This document shows, piece after piece, positions 63,770 to 64,000 of a DNA stretch of 64,000 bases. Made by a program: the position numbers and the translations under genes. Source of the DNA: Acuticoccus sediminis (GTDB taxonomy: Bacteria > Pseudomonadota > Alphaproteobacteria > Rhizobiales > Amorphaceae); assembly GCF_003258595.1 (NCBI RefSeq), contig NZ_QHHQ01000002.1, positions 310,001 to 374,000 of the forward strand, read 5' to 3'. Under the pieces are notes generated by a model that worked only from the letters and a program-made list of their open reading frames with translations, was not told the DNA's origin and did not search any database. Numbering within the stretch: the stretch's first letter is position 1; each line of letters opens with the position of its first letter.

Positions 63770-64000
63770 ATGCCCGGCCGGACCCTCCTCGCCGCGCGCT
63801 GGCTGATCGGCCACGAGAACGGGCGCCACGTCATCCTCGAGGACGGCGAGCTCGTCCTCGAGGACGGGCGTGTCGTCTTCGCCGGGCACGACTTCCCCGG
63901 CGAGGTGGGTGAGCGGCGCGACTTCGGCGAGGCGGTGATCATGCCCGGCTTCGTCGACCTCGACGCCCTGTCGGACCTCGACACGACGATCCTCGGCTAC
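63770..64000 (+). CDS. second amidohydrolase, N-terminal part
   Basis: The first 77 codons of a gene running off the window, starting at ATG 63770, 2 nt after the previous stop. The beta-sandwich start LLAARWLIGHENGRHVILED and VIMPGFVDLDALSDLDTTIL mark an amidohydrolase/chlorohydrolase-like enzyme. The usual metal-binding HxH after PGFVD is replaced by D-L-D, a variant of this family, so the metal site or activity may differ. Full assignment needs the downstream sequence. Confidence 0.7.
   Translation, partial: MPGRTLLAARWLIGHENGRHVILEDGELVLEDGRVVFAGHDFPGEVGERRDFGEAVIMPGFVDLDALSDLDTTILGY

Noticed and set aside
60446-64000. Apparent loss of the ATPase genes of the family 5 transporter
   Set aside because: The operon continues past the window end, so the DppD/DppF genes may simply lie downstream; absence cannot be claimed.

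Overview
The window is GC-rich chromosomal DNA packed with short-spaced, often 1-4 nt overlapping (ATGA/GTGA) genes. The gene content (AapJQM- and Liv-type uptake systems, FCD-type GntR regulators, aco-like dehydrogenase genes, frequent GTG/TTG starts) suggests an alphaproteobacterium, probably Hyphomicrobiales/Rhodobacterales-like; genus cannot be fixed from the sequence alone. No rRNA, tRNA, CRISPR array, insertion sequence or integrase was seen. The region looks like a large accessory catabolic island: five ABC uptake systems, a dozen flavin- or NAD-linked oxidoreductases, several amidohydrolases and three local repressor-type regulators.

Layout. 1-204: end of a tag glycosylase gene. 500-7749: five coupled genes SWIM zinc finger / DUF5691 / MoxR AAA ATPase / DUF5682 / VWA, a conserved but functionally undescribed cassette and the strongest candidate for an unknown system. 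8009-14516: NIPSNAP protein, then an aco-like 2-oxoacid dehydrogenase (E1 alpha, E1 beta, E2 fused to a hydrolase) continuing without a break into a DUF3830 protein, a 3-hydroxyacyl-CoA dehydrogenase-like enzyme and an SDR. 14511-16174: proC-like gene (minus strand) and a GntR regulator. 16330-22328: a complete Liv-type ABC transporter plus a DAO-type flavoenzyme. 22485-26545: divergent KstD/fumarate reductase-like flavoprotein versus cupin and a cobalamin-binding barrel protein. 27085-32882: uronate dehydrogenase-like SDR, a DAO flavoenzyme and AapJQM without an ATPase.

32919-41582 (minus strand): a sugar operon, DeoR regulator - two-domain ATPase - permease - binding protein - AraD - AraB, followed by a TPR sulfotransferase. 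42052-47020: Tat amidohydrolase, Ntn (penicillin V acylase/bile salt hydrolase) protein, Gfo/Idh/MocA dehydrogenase and DAO flavoenzyme. 47030-51440 (minus): M19 dipeptidase-like, unknown 561-aa protein, DUF3726 and Ldh dehydrogenase in one operon. 51656-57319: SABATH-like methyltransferase and a second complete Liv-type transporter. 57368-58728 (minus): GntR regulator and flavin reductase-like protein. 58880-64000: peptide-type binding protein and two permeases followed by a cytosine deaminase-like amidohydrolase and the start of a second amidohydrolase.

How it works together. Each block pairs uptake of a small organic nitrogen compound, acid or sugar with enzymes that oxidise or deacylate it. 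A nine-base motif, GTGCATACA, sits in three intergenic regions (8466, 15324, 24208) and may tie the 2-oxoacid dehydrogenase, gntR and flavoprotein/cupin blocks into one regulon. Three 10-bp repeats at exact 23-bp spacing lie before the peptide-type transporter. All five substrate-binding protein genes are followed within about 35 nt by a strong perfect hairpin.
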